From Croceivirga thetidis (GTDB taxonomy: Bacteria; Bacteroidota; Bacteroidia; Flavobacteriales; Flavobacteriaceae), in the NCBI RefSeq assembly GCF_012272815.1, contig NZ_JAAWWL010000001.1:1613146-1677145 (forward strand): a DNA stretch of 64,000 bases. Direction: 5' to 3'. The position numbers were made by a program, and so were the translations under genes. Shown here one piece after another: positions 61,585 through 64,000 of the stretch. Position 1 is the first letter of the stretch. Every line of letters starts with the position of its first letter. The notes below the pieces were generated by a model. The model had not been told where the DNA came from. It saw only the letters and a program-made list of their open reading frames with translations, and ran no database searches.

Positions 61585-62862
61585 ATGCGATACCAGCGTA
61601 GTAGTGCACTTTTTGCGGAAGCCAAAAAATATATTCCCGGTGGGGTAAATTCGCCGGTTCGAGCCTTTAAAGCAGTAGGTGGTGAGCCCATTTTTGTGAA
61701 AGAGGCAAAAGGAGCGTATCTGACCGACGAGGATGGAAACCAATACATTGATTACATCTCATCCTGGGGGCCGTTACTTTTTGGTCATGCCCATAAGCCA
61801 GTGCTCAAAGCGGTAGTCGAAAAAGCAAAGAAAGGAACTTCTTTTGGTATTCCTACTGAAATTGAAACAGAGCTTGCAAAGCTAGCGGTCAGTATGGTGC
61901 CCAATATCGATAAAATACGGTTTGTGAATTCGGGTACTGAAGCTTGCATGAGCGCAGTTCGATTGGCTAGGGGATATACGGGCAGGGATAAAATCATAAA
62001 ATTTGCTGGTTGCTATCACGGTCATTCCGATTCGTTTTTGATTCAAGCAGGCAGTGGTGCAGTCACGTTCGGTAGTCCAAATAGCCCAGGAGTAACCCAG
62101 GGTACAGCTAAAGATACTTTACTAGCAAATTACAACGATTTGGAAGGTGTTAAGGAACTCGTGGCAGCAAATAAAGGTGAAATTGCTGGTATAATTCTTG
62201 AACCGGTAGCCGGAAATATGGGCTGCATTATCCCAACAGATGAGTTTGTTAAAGGCTTAAGACAGATTTGCACCGAAGAAGGTATTTTACTCTTATTTGA
62301 TGAGGTAATGACCGGCTTTCGATTGGCAAAAGGGGGCGCACAAGAAGCTTTAGGAATCAATGCAGACATCGTCATGTTCGGTAAAGTTATAGGAGGCGGT
62401 CTACCTGTTGGTGCTTTTGCTGCCAAGGCCGAAATTATGGCTCATTTGGCTCCAGAAGGACCGGTTTATCAAGCGGGTACCTTAAGTGGAAACCCGTTGG
62501 CAATGAGCGCCGGCTTGGCCATGCTGACCGAAATTGACCAAAATCCACAAGTCTTCGAAAGCCTATCCAAAAAAACGGAATATCTACACAACGGCATTAC
62601 AGAGATTTTGAGTGCAAAAGGCATTGCCCATCAAATCAATCGCTTTGGTAGTATGGTATCGGTGCATTTTTGCGAGGACCCCGTGGTTGATTTTGCTTCT
62701 TCGGCCAAGGGTAATAATGAAAGCTTTAAAAAATACTTTCACGGTATGTTGGACCAAGGTGTCTATCTGCCGCCATCCGCCTTTGAAAGCTACTTCTTAA
62801 ATGATGCGATTAGTTATGCTGATTTGGATAGAACGATCAATGCCGTAAGTACTATTTTCTAG
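61585..62862 (+). CDS. hemL: Glutamate-1-semialdehyde 2,1-aminomutase
   Basis: The 425-residue PLP enzyme has the PLP lysine in [15 protein letters not shown], the GPLLFGHA substrate region and FDEVMTGFR. It makes 5-aminolevulinate from glutamate-1-semialdehyde in the C5 haem pathway. Length is normal. Confidence 0.96.
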   Translation: MRYQRSSALFAEAKKYIPGGVNSPVRAFKAVGGEPIFVKEAKGAYLTDEDGNQYIDYISSWGPLLFGHAHKPVLKAVVEKAKKGTSFGIPTEIETELAKLAVSMVPNIDKIRFVNSGTEACMSAVRLARGYTGRDKIIKFAGCYHGHSDSFLIQAGSGAVTFGSPNSPGVTQGTAKDTLLANYNDLEGVKELVAANKGEIAGIILEPVAGNMGCIIPTDEFVKGLRQICTEEGILLLFDEVMTGFRLAKGGAQEALGINADIVMFGKVIGGGLPVGAFAAKAEIMAHLAPEGPVYQAGTLSGNPLAMSAGLAMLTEIDQNPQVFESLSKKTEYLHNGITEILSAKGIAHQINRFGSMVSVHFCEDPVVDFASSAKGNNESFKKYFHGMLDQGVYLPPSAFESYFLNDAISYADLDRTINAVSTIF

Positions 62863-62882
62863 GATACTCCTTACATTGAACT

Positions 62883-63776
62883 CTATTTATTTTTAAGATA
62901 AAATTCAATAATCAGTTCAGCTAATTCCTCGCCTTTTTCTTCTTGTATAAAATGTCCAGCATTTAGCATTTTATGGTCTTGCCCGTGAGTACCAGGGACT
63001 AGTTTTTGAAAGATTTTCTCGGCACCTAGCATAATCGTATCCTCATCGCCAAAAATGGTTAGAAAAGGTTTGTTCCAAGTTTTAAGTATTCCCCATGCGG
63101 CACCATTTTTCTGCGCTTCTGGGTCATCAGCATCTACTGGAACCAAAGTAGGAAACATTCGTGCGCCAGCTTTGTATTCTTCAGAAGGGAAGGGTGCATT
63201 ATAGGCTTCTAACACGCTTTCTGAGAGGGAAGTAATTGTGCCCATATCTATAACCTTTCCAATATCGAATCCAAGTGAAAACTGGGAATATTCCCGCCAT
63301 CTCATAAAACTTTCGGGCATAGGCACAATTCCTGTTGGCAAACCGGTATTGGAGGCGACCACCATCGAAAATCGATTTTCCATTTGGGTGATTAGTCGAA
63401 GCCCCAGCAAACCACCCCAATCCTGACAAAAAAGTAGGATGTCTTTTAGGTCTAGCTTTTCAATGAAGGCAGTTAACCAGTCTAAATGTCGTTGATAGCT
63501 ATATTCTTTCTTTTCTATCAATTTATCCGACCTTCCAAAACCGATTAAATCAGGCGCAATGGTTCGAAATTTGCCAGAAAGTTTTGGAATCATTTTTCGG
63601 TAAAGGTAAGACCAACTGGGCTCTCCATGAAGTAATAGCACAACTGGCCCGTCAGCCGGACCTTCCTCTACGTAGTGCATTTGTATGCCCGATTCAACTT
63701 CTAAATAATTAGGTTTGAAAGCATAACCTTCCAAGTTGTTGAATCTTTCTTCTGGTGTCTGTATAATTTTCTTCAT
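62883..63776 (-). CDS. Haloalkane dehalogenase-like alpha/beta hydrolase
   Basis: The 297-residue hydrolase has HGEPSWSYLYRK (oxyanion region), the nucleophile Asp in FCQDWGG, the acid in GDEDTIM and the His in NAGHFIQEE. Asp as nucleophile and the Trp next to it point to a dehalogenase rather than an esterase. Natural substrate is unknown; brominated or chlorinated compounds are common in the sea. It is convergent with hemL. Confidence 0.87.
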   Translation of the reverse strand: MKKIIQTPEERFNNLEGYAFKPNYLEVESGIQMHYVEEGPADGPVVLLLHGEPSWSYLYRKMIPKLSGKFRTIAPDLIGFGRSDKLIEKKEYSYQRHLDWLTAFIEKLDLKDILLFCQDWGGLLGLRLITQMENRFSMVVASNTGLPTGIVPMPESFMRWREYSQFSLGFDIGKVIDMGTITSLSESVLEAYNAPFPSEEYKAGARMFPTLVPVDADDPEAQKNGAAWGILKTWNKPFLTIFGDEDTIMLGAEKIFQKLVPGTHGQDHKMLNAGHFIQEEKGEELAELIIEFYLKNK

Positions 63777-63786
63777 CGTTGAAAAA

Positions 63787-64000
63787 TTAAGCGTGCGTAA
63801 GGCGTTGAATAATATTTTTATGCGCAGGAAATAGATTGGTTAGTTCTAATGAGGTCTTCAGTTCAAAATCCTCGTAACTAAATCCCGGAGCAACCGTGCA
63901 ACCAACTAGGGCATAGGCATTTTCATCTTTGACTTCAGCCGCAAACCAATTACCACCCTTAACGACGTATTGTGGAATTTCATCCTTCAATAGTGCATTG
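63787..64000 (-). CDS. Cupin_5 (DUF985) protein, partial at the right edge
   Basis: The minus-strand frame is open to the window edge (about 71 codons seen) and ends at 63787. EIPQYVVKGGNWFAAEVKD and VGCTVAPGFSYEDFEL are typical of the DUF985/Cupin_5 family. The N-terminal half lies outside. A TTG at 63990 is internal, not the start. It precedes the dehalogenase gene by 10 bp in the same direction. Confidence 0.82.
   Translation of the reverse strand, partial: NALLKDEIPQYVVKGGNWFAAEVKDENAYALVGCTVAPGFSYEDFELKTSLELTNLFPAHKNIIQRLTHA

Overview
The window comes from a marine-type member of the Bacteroidota, most likely Flavobacteriaceae. The evidence is two SusC/SusD pairs, promoter -7 boxes of the Bacteroidota type (TAnnTTTG), and families typical of flavobacteria (DUF4136, DUF5522, DUF4230, a long aromatic amino acid hydroxylase next to an Lrp regulator, SYLF, LemA/TPM). 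I cannot name the genus safely. The gene content resembles the alginolytic loci described in Zobellia and its relatives.

Region 1 (1-25655) is an alginate utilisation locus. On the left, running leftward, are an RraA-like protein and an NCS1-type permease cut by the window edge. Rightward from a shared divergent control region come a tandem-domain PL7 lyase lipoprotein, KdgF, SusC1/SusD1, a PKD surface lipoprotein, two more PL7 lyases, SusC2/SusD2, a FadR-type GntR regulator, an ExuT-like MFS transporter, two SDR reductases, KdgK, the KDPG aldolase and an Nramp-fold membrane protein. Together they encode cleavage of alginate at the surface, import of oligomers, and the route unsaturated uronate -> DEH -> KDG -> KDPG -> pyruvate + glyceraldehyde-3-phosphate. 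TTGGTnnACCAA-like sites repeated every 13 bp lie at four promoters, including that of the GntR gene. They are the likely operators of that regulator. Both susC genes have long 5' leaders with a conserved hairpin.

Region 2 (25659-29084) holds a MoxR ATPase/VWA pair running leftward. Next is a stretch that at first looks empty but contains two almost identical 37-codon genes that differ nearly only by synonymous changes, and a third 37-codon reading frame. Last comes the initiator tRNA-fMet (minus strand), whose 3' end and terminator are duplicated nearby in decayed form.

Region 3 (29168-64000) is mostly housekeeping: AGCS symporter, SpoU methyltransferase, Era, SYLF protein, Der, AraC regulator, YceI, glutathione peroxidase, PbpC with an alpha-2-macroglobulin lipoprotein, a RetSat-like oxidoreductase, two paralogous lipoproteins, a LemA/TPM operon, MerR, an M23 peptidase, AlaS, DUF4230, aromatic amino acid hydroxylase, DUF3291, an Lrp regulator, DUF4136, DUF5522, a small HExxH membrane protein, an ACC deaminase-like PLP enzyme, a glucosaminidase with LysM, HemL, a haloalkane dehalogenase-like hydrolase, and a cupin cut by the right edge. 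I saw no insertion sequence, prophage or CRISPR array.
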